A stretch of DNA of 64,000 nucleotides, taken from contig JAEILZ010000006.1 of assembly GCA_018873225.1 (NCBI GenBank), forward strand, positions 3,534,001-3,598,000. Direction: 5' to 3'. Position 1 is the first letter of the stretch. Every line of letters starts with the position of its first letter. Positions 31,759 to 43,306 of the stretch are shown one piece after another. Source of the stretch: [Phialemoniopsis] sp. UDSM-2020. Lineage: Eukaryota > Ascomycota > Sordariomycetes > Thyridiales > Thyridiaceae. The notes under the pieces were generated by a model that was not told the origin of the DNA, ran no database searches, and saw only the letters and a program-made list of their open reading frames with translations. A program made the position numbers and the translations under genes.

Positions 31759-34114
31759 TTAAACGAATCGAAACTCAGACCACCTCGAGTTGATGCTCGC
31801 AGGGTCAAACCCCAGCAGTCCCAGATATCCACAAACATACGCAGGGCCAAGAAGAGTGTAAGCACTGTTTTCCGAATCGTCTCGGCGTCGCGCAATCATT
31901 GGCACTGCAACACCTTGGAGGATCAAAATCTCATCCCCTTTGGCTGTCAGCGGCGGACCTGAACCAATATGTCCATCTATAGAAAAGAAGACACCCCTCT
32001 TTCCAGCCATCCTGTTGAGAAGGCTCACAAGTACTGTAAGAGATTTGGTGGTTGTTGACTGGAAATCCTTGAACAAATTTTGAGCGGCACTGCAGTTTGG
32101 AAGTGCAGAGTCGGCTAGTGCATTCGAGTCGAGGACGACATGATGTCTGGCAAGCACGCGAAAGCACTCGTTGAATGCCTCAACATCGTTGTTCGGCTCC
32201 CTCGACACGGTGTCCCCGTAAAGTATCTCGAGTACAGCCCTTGGGACGGAATCGTACGCTTTGTTCACTGGCAAGTATTGCCTGACTAGCATGATCCAGA
32301 ACGAAAGTGTAAGAAGCCCACGTTGGAGGGACGACGGCAACGCCTCGTTGCTTCCATGCTGGACGGTATCATAACAGATGCTTTGGAAGCTAGCCTCGGC
32401 AAAAGTTACGGTCCCAACACAAACGCCTGGTATAGTCAGCTCGGTATCGCTGGACGTCAGCGTCCATTGCTGAGAGTGGCCGCCCTCCATACCCCTTGTA
32501 TCATAAAGCAAAGCTCGTGGTAACCACATTCGCGTATGTATGGTGCTCCAATCTGGAACCCACGACGGCGTATCTGGCAGCGTCGGCCCAATGTCGATTA
32601 GAAGACTGATCAAACCTGGTCGCCATCGTAGTAGTTCCACGAAGAATTTTCTGTACACAAGACCAATATCGTCGTCGTAGTTGGGCTGCGCAGGCTCCAC
32701 GCCAAGTCTGCGAAGGATGCCGTGCAATGCAAAGACCTTGTCCTTGGCCACAGTGCACTGTCGTTCTCGGAGGGCTTCAAGTATAACCACGAGAATGATG
32801 GGGTTGTGATGTATTTCTTCTCCCTCCTCTGAAGTGACCTTTTTATACATAAGGAAAAGCCGACATAGGCCATTGACTAATAATATCGACATTAACGCCA
32901 GACAAACAACCGTTACAAGGATGATGAAGAGCGCGGGTTCACTGAAGCGTCCTTCCATCCAAGAGACAACAAGTGCGAATAAAAAAAGGAGAAAGCAGAA
33001 AACAACGAGACCCCAGGGGCTTCTTAGTTCTTCAATTCGCCACAGGACATCGTAAGTGATGACTCTTGATTGATAAAGCTCGACCGACCACTGTGTCTGT
33101 CTTGCAGGATGGTTGCGTGGCACCTTTCGAAGTTCAACGCCGTTCCAGTGTCGTGGACGGACGATAGCTCGCCATAATTGGAATATGTGTATCCACTGTG
33201 ATATGGTGAGGAATGAAGGGGACTGTCCTGAATACGGTCGCATCAGACCCCAACGGCGGAGATCGCAGAAATGGTTTCTCAGATAACCACATCCATTGAT
33301 GCTGAATATGAGCTCTAGAATTTTATCCCATTCAAGGGCGCTAGTGCCACAAACTATCACTGGATTGGAGGCGAGAATGACTTCCTGGAGTGTCCAGGCC
33401 CGGCGAGACCACTCTTTATCCAAAAGGTCGTGTAGTTTGGTTTGGTCAAGATCGTGATCATTTTGACACAGTATACTCGTGAAGACTCCTTTCATGGATA
33501 CGGTCTCAATCATCATGACATTCCAGCACAAAAGCAGAAGAGCGCAGACACGTACCGAGAAACCCCTTCTCACGTTCCCAGAGGGCCATGAGTAGGTCTT
33601 TCTTTGGACTTTGTGGTGTTTTTCCTGCAACCCAGGGCATGCCAGGAGTATGTGGTTGAAGATGGCAGAGGTTCCGTATCGATCGCATAGTGCTTTCGGT
33701 GCATGCAGTGCCAGGACCTAGCCAAATGTAAACCGTTTCCGCCCAAGTGTAGATTTCTTCCATCAAGGGTATCTGGAGGGCCTTCTCCTGGAGATCCACT
33801 TGGTTAATGCAGAGTGCATCAACCCAAATTGTAACGCTTCCGTAGATATGCTGTAGGCTGCGAAGAGCCTCGTGGCAAGATTGTGTCACTGGTATGTCGA
33901 CCCCGTTGCATGAAATGCTGTACTGCGTGGAGGGCTGTCCGCCCCACACGTAAGAAAGTGCAGTGAAAGTAGGAGATGTTTTGAGATCAACGACGCGTAG
34001 TGTGCCATGTAAGGCGCCTGTGATAGAAGGCTGTTCCTCCAGGCTCAGAACACGAATGCTTCGTGGCCGCGACAAGGGAAGCGAGCTATACAGCAGGCCA
34101 AGCTGTCCTTCCAT
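31759..34114 (-). CDS. HET-domain protein with two membrane segments
   Basis: Two exons (34114-33556, 33488-31759) give 762 residues. The heterokaryon-incompatibility (HET) domain reads TFTALSYVWGG, then VTIWVDALCINQVDLQEKALQ and TVYIWLGPG; WSRRAWTLQEVILAS closes it after the intron. Around residues 350-415 are two hydrophobic segments (LVVFCFLLFLFALVVSW and FIILVTVVCLALMSILLV), unusual for HET proteins, which are mostly soluble. The C-terminal half (about 440-745) has the usual poorly conserved helical region with LHGILRRLG. I use the first in-frame ATG; the frame extends 14 codons upstream to a GTG. HET proteins trigger cell death on fusion of unlike strains or act in defence; the partner is unknown. 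Confidence 0.88.
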
Positions 34115-34893
34115 AATGCTCGGGTCGGCAAGACGTCTGATACGCTTCAATGACACTTGATGAGGGTAATTTTTGCTGCTGAAAGGGTGAGAATGTGCGA
34201 TGGCCTCAGGTCAGTCAACCCCTCACTTTTGGCGATGAACGTCTGTCCAATCAGAAGGTATTCAAGGGCATAGCCCTCAACGAGAGCCGCTATCTGCTAT
34301 TGGTAGACGAGTATGGCTGAGGCATAAAGCCCTGCGGTTGACCGAAAGAAATAAACTCAACCAAACAGCCATTTGTTACCATCATTGAATTGAGAGGCCA
34401 CCGAGTGTTGAAGCTTGACTCCGGATCCCAGTATTCGACAGTCACAAACATTGAACGCGCCAGGGCATCAAGCACCCGGGCCTTGAGCCAAATGATGTTG
34501 GACCTTGACGGCACAGTGATACCCTATTTAACACCTACTGGTGCCATTCAAACTATCCCTTGACTATTCGCAATGCACAGCGATAAAATGTTCATGTATG
34601 ACTACCTGTCGGAGTCATCATGCGGATGGTAGCATTGCTTATGGGGCCGATACTTAGCACGCGCGATGGCGCTTATCCCTTTGTATGCGGCTGAGTCACT
34701 CTCCGAGAAACTTCGATAACATTGCAATGTCCATCACATGAAGCCCAAAAGAAGCGCAGAAAGAATTATTCCTGATCTCGTCATTTGGATGACAATTCTG
34801 ACACGCCAAAGACTGTCCTCGAGCTTATTGCATATCCGGAATCTTTCACGCCTTTCTCATCGAGTGCCTCTCCCATGTTGCTACCCTCATACG
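34115..34893. other. Divergent intergenic region
   Basis: Between the HET gene and the F-box/ankyrin gene. A minus frame at 34290-34514 encodes a protein-like but unrecognised piece without ATG. If the upstream ATG at 34738 is used by the F-box gene, the last 156 bases are coding. Confidence 0.4.
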
Positions 34894-36636
34894 ATGACCA
34901 CACCATTCTCCCCACTCGAATCGCTTTCTACCGATCTGTTGGACCCTATTCTTGAGGACCTGGATCTCAGGAGTCTTAGTCGCTTAAGTTGCTGTAACAA
35001 ACGCCTGAGCAATGGTCTGGAGCAATTCCTTTTCGGGCGGTCTGCCTGGCGCAACTGGGCAATGAAGTGGGCTTGCGAGAAGGGCAACATGCGTGTCCTT
35101 CATCGTACCATCGCCTACGGCTCGCCTCTCAGCTTCGTTACGGTTCCAAGAAGGGGTTTACCAGAATCCAGGCCATATATAAAAGTCCCGACTCTCTACC
35201 TTGCCGCCAGGCATGATCAAGGAGACACTTTTCGGGAGCTGATTGAAATCGGCGCCCAGGTGTATGATGCCGATCCACTCACACTACGAGCCCTCGTGAG
35301 GCGGCTCTTCCACCCGGTTGATTTAGACCTGGTCAGGCCGTTCTTGCAGGCTGGACTGGCCACCCAGATGGGCCAATTGGCGTGTGATGAAGCCTTGCTG
35401 TACGTCACCGCTGACCCTACCATACCTCTTGACATTACACGCATGCTTCTCGACAGTGGCGCAGATGCCAATTACGTACGGACTAGCCGGCAGCAAGAAG
35501 GTTCCCTCTCACCACTGTCCGCAGCACTCTTAGCCCGACGGACCGATGTCTTTCAACTTCTGCTAGACCGTGGTGCGGATATCAACGGCGTGCCTTACAC
35601 GCCAGGTGCCCCGCTTCCAACCCTGCCTTTGCATGTGCCTGCATGCGCTGCTGCCAGGGCCATGGCAGAGGAAGCTGAAAACACCGGGTTGCTGAAACTA
35701 TGTCTGGACAATGGAGCGGACATCAATGTACAAGTCCCGTATATCAGCAGGAGCGGAAGCAGGATTGTCTCAGTCATCACTCCGCTGCTGGCATTCTTAC
35801 AAAACGTTACCGGGTGGAAAGAAGGAGATGCCTCGATAAGCGTTGTGGACAAGCTACGCTATCTGCTCGACAATGACGCGACTGCCGCGCCATCAATCGA
35901 CTTCTTTGCTGACATAGACGTGATCCGCACTGGGCGGTATTGGTTCGATGCTACTGCTTCGCCTATTGTGATGCTCTTCAATCAGTGGCCCCTGGCGCAC
36001 CTCGTGCATCCCCCTTTTCTCTCAACTATGAAACTTCTCGTGGAGCATGGCGCTCTCAAGTCCAGCACCGGGGAGATAATCGCGCGATACAAAGGGCCAT
36101 CCGAAACATCGTCTGAGCAATATATCGCCCTCATGGCAGTTTGGCAGGATCTTCTATCGACTCTTCTCGCAGACCCCAATCGACACGAGGATCTCAATCA
36201 TCTTCTTTTTAAGTACGTCACAATCAAAGGCATCCACGGGGTCCATGACACCTGGCGAGAGCAGAAAATCCGGGAACTGGGATATGTCACGATCAAGTGT
36301 CTAATCAATGCAGGAGCCGACATAAACTGCCGCCACCGTGTCACCGGACCTACGCCACTGCAGGAGCTGTGTGAAGCCTACAATAAATACGATCCAGCGC
36401 TCCCGGCGCTAGGGGAGCAGCTACTCCGATATATTCGACAGAAACCGTTGGTGACACCAGAGCGAAGAGATCTGGTACGGTTCCTAGTCGAGGAGTGCGA
36501 AGCTGACCCGCACGGGAAGTGGCGGGGATGCACACCGGCCGAGTCCTTGAGGAGTGGTTGGGATAGATACTCGCCGGAAGAGCTGCCGCTTGTGCAAGAG
36601 ATGCTGGTTTATCTGGGAGAAAGTCCCCCAGAGTGA
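34894..36636 (+). CDS. F-box and ankyrin-repeat protein
   Basis: A single-exon gene; 580 residues from the ATG at 34894, which starts right before the F-box. An upstream in-frame ATG at 34738 would add 52 basic residues without domain content. F-box-like: LESLSTDLLDPILEDLDL, then LSRLSCCNKRLSNGLEQFLF. Ankyrin-type units include DVFQLLLDRGADINGV, LLKLCLDNGADINVQ, IKCLINAGADINCRHR and LVRFLVEECEADPHGKWRG. F-box proteins bring substrates to SCF ubiquitin ligases through Skp1; ankyrin repeats bind the target. In fungi this combination is much expanded and often strain-specific. Its place next to HET genes fits an accessory region. Confidence 0.85.
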   Translation: MTTPFSPLESLSTDLLDPILEDLDLRSLSRLSCCNKRLSNGLEQFLFGRSAWRNWAMKWACEKGNMRVLHRTIAYGSPLSFVTVPRRGLPESRPYIKVPTLYLAARHDQGDTFRELIEIGAQVYDADPLTLRALVRRLFHPVDLDLVRPFLQAGLATQMGQLACDEALLYVTADPTIPLDITRMLLDSGADANYVRTSRQQEGSLSPLSAALLARRTDVFQLLLDRGADINGVPYTPGAPLPTLPLHVPACAAARAMAEEAENTGLLKLCLDNGADINVQVPYISRSGSRIVSVITPLLAFLQNVTGWKEGDASISVVDKLRYLLDNDATAAPSIDFFADIDVIRTGRYWFDATASPIVMLFNQWPLAHLVHPPFLSTMKLLVEHGALKSSTGEIIARYKGPSETSSEQYIALMAVWQDLLSTLLADPNRHEDLNHLLFKYVTIKGIHGVHDTWREQKIRELGYVTIKCLINAGADINCRHRVTGPTPLQELCEAYNKYDPALPALGEQLLRYIRQKPLVTPERRDLVRFLVEECEADPHGKWRGCTPAESLRSGWDRYSPEELPLVQEMLVYLGESPPE

Positions 36637-37629
36637 TCAGCAGTTCATCAAGCTCAACGCTTTTACTTGAACCGAAAATATCGGAAGCAGAAGCTCGGAC
36701 AGAAAAGGCTGATCTTAATGTGAGGAAACCCTGCTCTTTACCGGTAATGGTCCTGTAGGTTGGTCCATGAGTTAATTTGTCCCATATTCCGTACCACACG
36801 CCTTGCTAATTTGCCTCAAATAAACAGACCTACTATTGTGTTGGCGTCATGCGTTTGCAGAGGCGGCTGAGGCTCGAAGTTTCTGCGCAGTCAGTCCAAA
36901 TTCCCAGTAAGGAGCTTCCCGGAGACCGGAGGGAGTATCACCTAGGGCGGGCCCAACGACTGGCACAGAATGCCTTTTTATCTTACAAGTGTATATATTC
37001 TCTAGCATAGGCTTTTCTTGCACGTATCTCAAAATACACGGCGGAGTTTAACAGGCGGGAAGACTATTCGCCGCTTCGGCTACCTCACTGCTACGTCAAC
37101 ATGCATAGTTTCATCCTATTCTATAATTCATCGAATCTGAAGGCTTGATAAACTCCAACATGAGCCCCATAGGGAAACACGGGATGTCCTTCCCGAGGTA
37201 TAGGAACCTGGGAACAACCCATCGTCTAGATTACGCGGCTTGGGGGTGGCGGGCAGAGTTCTCGAAGGCAGGACAGACCTTCTAACCGAGCTTTGCAATT
37301 TTGGTCTGGGCCTATAGCAAGCAGCTTAACTCTTATTAGTGTGCATTTATATTGTTTGACAGATATTCCCGACTACCGGCAGAAAAGCTTGGCAGGGCCG
37401 CCCATAGCCTCGACCCCAGATTAATGTCCGGCAAAAGTACCCCACACATGGCAATTTCACGGAGACGACTAACAACATGTCGGCATATCGAAACAGCTTC
37501 TGTAACTAGGTCAGCCAGAGCATGATTTGGAGGATGAGAGACTTATTTGTACTGGTGTGATGCGTGTCGAAGGTGGCCCTGTGGTGTACGAGACATGAAG
37601 ATAGGCATCAGATCCCCTCATTCACGATC
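36637..37629. other. Intergenic, no gene seen
   Basis: About 1 kb between two plus-strand genes, AT-rich in places. No supported feature. Confidence 0.5.
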
Positions 37630-38577
37630 ATGAAGCACTGCTTATATGTTGTCGGCTGTCTGTCAGCTATAGCCAGTCTGCCGGCTTCGGCACTGCGCAT
37701 AGCAAGTTCGTTACAATGGATCGAGCACACGCCCCAACCATACGCCATCAAGAACTTCTACAAGGGCTCGAGCACGGCGACTCTCGTGAGCGGCGGCGTC
37801 GCTAACCTTGGATCTGACCGCAGCATCGACCTCGCCGCCAACGCCGAGACGCAAGGGCTGAAGCAATACGCCTCACACAAGAACATCCGCCTCATCTATA
37901 TCATCTGTGAGGCCAGCTACCGCCTCGTCGCCAACAAGGCCGCAGGGATCTCGACCTTGGCAGATCTCAAGGGCAAGCGCATCGGCACCATGCAGGGGAC
38001 TTCGGCAGGGTACTTCATCAACAAGCTTCTCGGCACGGCGGGTTTGCAAGACGGGGACTACAGGACGGTGTCGGGAAACGTATGTATGAAGACCCCCTGC
38101 GGGTCCAACACTTTCCCGCAGATGCTCGCGAGCAAGCAGATCGACGGATTTGGCATCTGGGAGCCGGCCCCGGAGCTCGGCGCGCGGGCGATCGGCGCCG
38201 ACAACGCCATCTTCTTCCAGAACTACACGATTTACCGGGAAGTCTACAGCCTGTACACGACGACGGAGAAGCTCGCGGACCCGGCGATGCGCAAGGACAT
38301 CGTTGCCTTTGTGAAGGCACTGAACCAGACGCTCGACGTCTTCACCAACAAGTCTGACGCCTCGGTGTACGAGTTCGTGGCGTCCAAGGTGGGGATGGAC
38401 GCCGAGGTCGTCAAGGCCGTCTGGCCCGAGCACAAGTGGAGCGGGCGCTGGGGTCCGGATCTCCTACCTTTCATCACGGAGGAGGACAAGTACCTTGCCA
38501 AGACTGACCGGAGGCAAACGATCTCGAGCGCAGACCTGGAGAAGTTCTTGGATACGGAGGTGTTGGATGAAATCTAG
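37630..38577 (+). CDS. Secreted NMT1/THI5- or SsuA-like periplasmic-binding-protein-fold protein
   Basis: A single-exon gene of 315 residues. A signal peptide (MKHCLYVVGCLSAIASLPASA) starts it. ADLKGKRIGTMQGTSAGYF is the typical second-lobe start of ABC-transporter substrate-binding proteins for nitrate, sulfonate or taurine and of the NMT1/THI5 group; QIDGFGIWEPAPELGARAIG and YSLYTTTEKLADPAMRKDIV are also typical. Fungi have no ABC importer that would use it, so it probably binds a small ligand outside the cell. Lack of introns and the bacterial-type family fit old transfer from bacteria, though fungal relatives exist. Codon third positions are GC-rich from about 37.7 kb to the end. Confidence 0.8.
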   Translation: MKHCLYVVGCLSAIASLPASALRIASSLQWIEHTPQPYAIKNFYKGSSTATLVSGGVANLGSDRSIDLAANAETQGLKQYASHKNIRLIYIICEASYRLVANKAAGISTLADLKGKRIGTMQGTSAGYFINKLLGTAGLQDGDYRTVSGNVCMKTPCGSNTFPQMLASKQIDGFGIWEPAPELGARAIGADNAIFFQNYTIYREVYSLYTTTEKLADPAMRKDIVAFVKALNQTLDVFTNKSDASVYEFVASKVGMDAEVVKAVWPEHKWSGRWGPDLLPFITEEDKYLAKTDRRQTISSADLEKFLDTEVLDEI

Positions 38578-38826
38578 TCAGTAGCTAAGGAGCAGTCAGT
38601 ACAAATGAGACACTGCGCAAATGTGATATGTTGAAGTGAGTGGCGCAGCCGCTGAATTTGAGTACCAGACCCGCCCGTTTCCGCCGTAGCGCTTACGCGG
38701 CCGCGAATCGCGCCTGTACCGCAGAATCGTGATATCCAACAAATTTGCCTGAGCTGTCACAGTCTCACCTCACAAGTGACTTCAAATAACATCTCGGTCA
38801 AACGATCAAAATGTCTTGTCTTGACC

Positions 38827-40588
38827 ATGGCTCGCCTACGAGGTTCGGGATGCATTACTTGCAGGTAGGCTAACAGACGGAATCTGCCCATTTTTTCAGC
38901 TACTAATGCACAACACTAGGATCCGGCGCGTCAAATGCGATGAGGGAAAACCGTCCTGTCAGCGCTGTCTTTCCACAGGTCGCAAATGCGATGGCTATCT
39001 ATCTAGCACATCAAACGTCTCCCGCCGCGACTTGGTTGCTCTGGCCCAGCAGACGGCACTCGGCGATCGTCTCGTTCTAGCCCACAGACCTGCTCAAGCG
39101 CCGGCCTCCCTATCACCTTCTCCCCAGGGCTCCGCCCGCTCCAGCCCTCAGCCCCGCGAGTGCCAACTATTCGACCTCTTCCGGTCCGTCACCGCCCCAG
39201 CCACCGCGGCGCTCGCGCCATCATCGTTCTGGACGCGGGACATCCTCCAGCTCGCCCACGTGGAGCCCGCGGTATGGCACGCCGTCGTGGCCCTGGGCGG
39301 GCTGCACTGCCGGTGGCACGCAGACGTTGCCAGCGCACTGTCCATCAGCCCGGTTCGTAGTGACGAGGTGGAGCTTCACTACCACCATGCGGTCTCCCTC
39401 GCCCAGCGCATGCAGCATCCGGAGCGCGCGCTGGCCCTGAGTCTAGCACTTGGCGCAGCGGCGAACCTGATGGGGTCGCTTCGTGAGAGTAGGGTGCACG
39501 TCGCAGCGGGACGCAAGCTGTTATGTAGGCTCGGGAGTACAGACGAAGTGCGCGACATGGCCGAGGTCGTAGCCCGGATGGATCTTGAGGCGATGTCTTT
39601 CGGCGAAGCCACCGCACCGTACGAGCTCCAGGACCCGGCCATGCTGCGATACCAAGTCCGGGAGGACTTTGTCATCACTAGCTACGAGCAGGCGACAAGC
39701 GGTCTACTGCGAATGTTGAGGGTGGTGATGATGTCGGATGAGGAGTGGCTGACTGAGACCAAGGGCATCGCCGTCGATGGGCGGTTCGAGAAAGATATTG
39801 CAACATGGGAGAGAGCCATGGGCGTGTTCGAAGGCTCTGGTGACAGTGCAGTAGCATTGCGAGCAGGAGACTACAGCGTACCAGCTCTTTCCGTGCGGTT
39901 CTACCATTCTCTGGTTCGCCTCTTCATGATTGTAGCAACGCCGGGCCCGGAGACCCGATTCGATACACACCTGGACCTGTTTTCAAGACTCCTCATTTTC
40001 GCCGAGGCTCTGGAAGCCAGACTTGGGGATTCCATCCAGTCAATGACTATGGAACCGGGACTGGTCATGGTTCTGTTCTTGGTTGGCTCGAGGTGTCGGC
40101 ATCCCACTGTGAGGTGGAAGTGTGTCACTTTGTTAGAGAAGCTTGATCGGCAGGAAGGACTGTGGAGAAGTGATGCAATTGCAGTGGGTCTTCGGAGGGT
40201 CGTTGAGGTGGAAGAAGAGGAGATGCAGTTCTCTTTTGGGCGCGAGGCAAGTGAACACACATTCGTCGATGATCACACACCAAGAAGCGTCAGAGACAAC
40301 CAGGCTCGCACCATCGTCGCGAGAGAGCAAGGCGTTGATGACGAGGACAAGCTCCGCCAGAGCATGCAAGTGCCTTGGACGGCCTGGGCCAAGCCGGATT
40401 TCGAACTGCCCTCGTGGGACACATGGGATGGGTCAGCAGTGATACCGGAAGAGTGTAGAGTGAGGGCTTTCCTTCCAACTATATCTGTCCAGAACCGACT
40501 GATCTCGGCAGCCTTCTTCATGTCTTCGGGGGACCCTACAGACACCCATTCGGTCCCGCGCGTTAGAGAGGAGAAGTCCAACTTTTGA
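38827..40588 (+). CDS. Zn2Cys6 transcription factor
   Basis: Two exons (38827-38864, 38920-40588) give 568 residues. A tiny first exon (MARLRGSGCITCR) carries the first two Cys of the cluster, and exon 2 continues IRRVKCDEGKPSCQRCLSTGRKCDGY. The spacing is 2-6-6-2-6. The rest is the fungal-specific regulatory region common to short Zn2Cys6 proteins: FWTRDILQLAHVEPAVWHAVVALGGLH, then HYHHAVSLAQRM. Intron and branch (TACTAAT) are canonical. Nuclear regulator; targets unknown. The neighbours (binding-protein-like secreted protein, carboxypeptidase) are possible targets. Confidence 0.88.
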
Positions 40589-40728
40589 AAGTGTTGCCAC
40601 GGATCAGGCTTCTATATGAGGAATACAAAATCTAATTATCTGTACATGATGGAGGCTAGAGTGCTCATACTTCCAATGCTCATTGACCGCCCCTCCTCCT
40701 GCTACAGTTGGATTCTGAACACTATTGG

Positions 40729-43050
40729 TTAGATAGACATAACGAATGATAGCAACATTGCGCTAAAAGCCAATACCAAGGGAGTACTTCCGGCAATAGA
40801 GACAGACGCACCGCTATTTTGCCCGCCTGCGCCAGTACCATTTCCATTACCCGACTTGCCACCCGTCACTGGCAGCACAGCTCCCGAAACAGCGTCCACC
40901 CTCCCCCCCAGTGGACTTTGCACGATGAAGTCTTTGATCACAGCCGAGCCGTCCGCCAAAGCCTGAAGCTGCTCGTCCGTACAAGAGTCCATAGGAACTT
41001 GAGTGTAGCACTCGTTGGCATCCGACACCTCGGGTACCTTGTTCTTGACTTCCCAACTGCTCGCAGGCCCCCTGGAGCTGTAGCCGTTGTCGGCCAAAAC
41101 CTTGCCGGTGGCGACGTCCTTGCCAAACATGCTGCGCTCGAAGATCTGATAGACTGTCTCGGGCTGATAGGCGGTGACGGCGTGACCGGCCTGGAAGACG
41201 CGTGAGAACGAGACATTGCCATGCTGCCGGACTAGGCCACCGTTGTAGGACGAGTTGGTCACGATGTCGGCGTAGCCAGCGGAACGGAAAGATGAAGCAG
41301 TAGGGTAGTCGACAGTGAGGGAAATATTTTCAACTCCAATCCCTATTTGGCCAGGTTAGTCAAAAATGATCCTGAGTTTAAAAAGACCGGATATCGTTGC
41401 AATTCTTACAGTTGCATTGGTAGTCGCGGTCGCCATAGACTAGCGCAACGCTGACGCCACTGTTGAGGACGTTCTCGAGCAGCGACTTGTCCTGGATCAT
41501 CGCGTCGCCGGTAAGACCAAACATGGCGACCTGGTACGAGTAGTCGTTGCTCGTGAAGTTGACGCGTACGCCAAGGTCCTCTTGAACCCAGCGCTGGTTG
41601 AAGAATCCTTCAAAGTAGAATGATTCGTCCCCGGTGATTGCCAGGTGGGTAATGTCAAATTGAGACCGCTGACAAGACTGCGTTAGTCACGGGTCACAAG
41701 GCCAACTTGATACCAAATGACACTCACATTGCTCGCCATATTGTAAGAACGCATGACTACCCCGAAGCAAACTGCTGTCGCGGCCATGCAGGCTTCATTT
41801 ACAGTTTGGTTGTTGCCCTGCCCCGTAGGATCTCCCTCTGCCCTGAGAGCTCGGCACTGTCGAATAGTGTCGTAGCAGCCAACGTCGGGGGCGGTCAGAT
41901 TTCCGAGGGCAAGATCGTAGACTTCTTCGGAATAGGCTTGGATGCCGTAGGTGTTGTTCGTAGACATTTGGAGGTAGCTAGAGGCTTGGGCCTCTGTGTC
42001 AATGCAACCGTTGCCGATACCCAAGGTACCGAGTGAAAGTACGGTTGCATTGACATTTTGATGCCGATGAGCTGAAATCAACTTGTTCTGGTTGACAACG
42101 TAGGAGAAGAACGCCGTGCTCCAAAATCCGCCGTACTGTAGGTAGGATGTTAGGTCATGAACTGAGCAAGTGAGTTAGGGTTAATCTTACCGATGTGCCC
42201 CAGACCGAAACATGTTTGTCCTCGGTTTGGTACTCGGGAAACCTAAGCAGCCATCAGCACGACTGCACAGCACGTCAAGGATCATGGCATAGAACTGTAC
42301 TCTTGAAACCATACTTGGGTAAATTGCCATAGTGTCCGAGCAGCTTGTGATGTGGTATTCTGAGTCGTTTCCGTAGATCTAGAGTCTAATGTTGCGGCCA
42401 GGAGAGTGGTGTTCGTTGCAGGTAGAGATTCTCCCTCCTGAAGTGGTGTAAAGACTGGCCCGCCCGACTCGGAAGCCTGCAGCAGGTTCAGAGTGCCGTT
42501 CTGCCGATGCGAGTACGAGAACCCGGTCCCCACAGGCTGGTCAATGTATAGCATGTTGACATTGTTGTTCCACGAGAATGGGTTCGGAGTGGTGCTGTTG
42601 GAGTCTTTGTTGATGTTGCAGGGGAATCCTGACATAGGGTCGAGGGAGGTATATCCGGGGCCGCCGCCGAGGTAGATTGATGTCGGAGCTTTTTTGGCAC
42701 TGTTTCGAGCTTCGAAGTACCAGAAGAATAGGTTCACATCGTACGTCACGGAGACATCTTTGACTTTGTTGAGGACTGATTGGGGGAGGTGCACGTATCC
42801 ACTCCACGCCTTGACTCCCTCTGTTGTCTCACAAATGGAGGTCTAGAGAGAAAAGTGTCAGTCTCTGTGTGGGGTGCGTCCATTGTATCGCTTGCGCACA
42901 TGCCTGTTTGTATGAGATAGAGGCTCCGGGCCATCGTTGCGAAACAACCTCCGTCAGTCCTACTGGCTCGGGCGGAAATGTCGACTGTGCACTCGATATC
43001 TTGGATGCTCCAAGGAGAGTGGAGAGCAGAAAGGAGATGCTGCACCTCAT
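40729..43050 (-). CDS. GPI-anchored serine carboxypeptidase (S10)
   Basis: Six exons (43050-42904, 42842-42301, 42242-42191, 42135-41728, 41668-41410, 41342-40729) give 673 residues. A signal peptide (MRCSISFLLSTLLGASKISSA) precedes YKQTSICETTEGVKAWSGYV, SIYLGGGPGYTSLDP, NMLYIDQPVGTGFSYS, the nucleophile Ser in SVWGTSYGG, Asp in LVYGDRDYQCNW and His in VFQAGHAVTAYQP. The Ser motif is GTSYGG where the family consensus is GESYGG. The end has a Gly/Asn/Ser linker and a hydrophobic tail (LVLAFSAMLLSFVMSI), the mark of a GPI anchor. Intron 1 starts with GC (CAG|GCATGT), since no GT donor keeps the frame. Cell-wall carboxypeptidases of this type trim peptides for nitrogen uptake. TATA and CCAAT motifs lie upstream. 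Confidence 0.9.
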
Positions 43051-43166
43051 GTTTGGCGATTGCCTGGGAGGAAAAAATAGGATGCTAACTAGGTGGAAGA
43101 TGATCAAATTGGTGAGAAGCCTGCTGTACGGAAGAGAGAAGCGAAGATGGGCATCGCGTCGAAAGA

Positions 43167-43176
43167 TATATATATA
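43167..43176 (-). promoter_or_regulatory. TATA box of the carboxypeptidase gene
   Basis: TATATATATA about 117 bp upstream of the ATG at 43050. Confidence 0.4.
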
Positions 43177-43306
43177 CGAGATTGCACACTTTCAGCCTTA
43201 CACGCGGCAGTTACGCGCAAGCGCACATATCAACGTTGATGCGTACTCCTGGATCGCCATGCGAATGGTAGAATCCAGGCTTAACCGTCCCGTTTGCGGG
43301 CCATGC

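Noticed and set aside
37873..38433. 186-codon antisense frame over the THI5/SsuA-like gene
   Set aside because: Shadow of a GC3-rich real gene; no motif.
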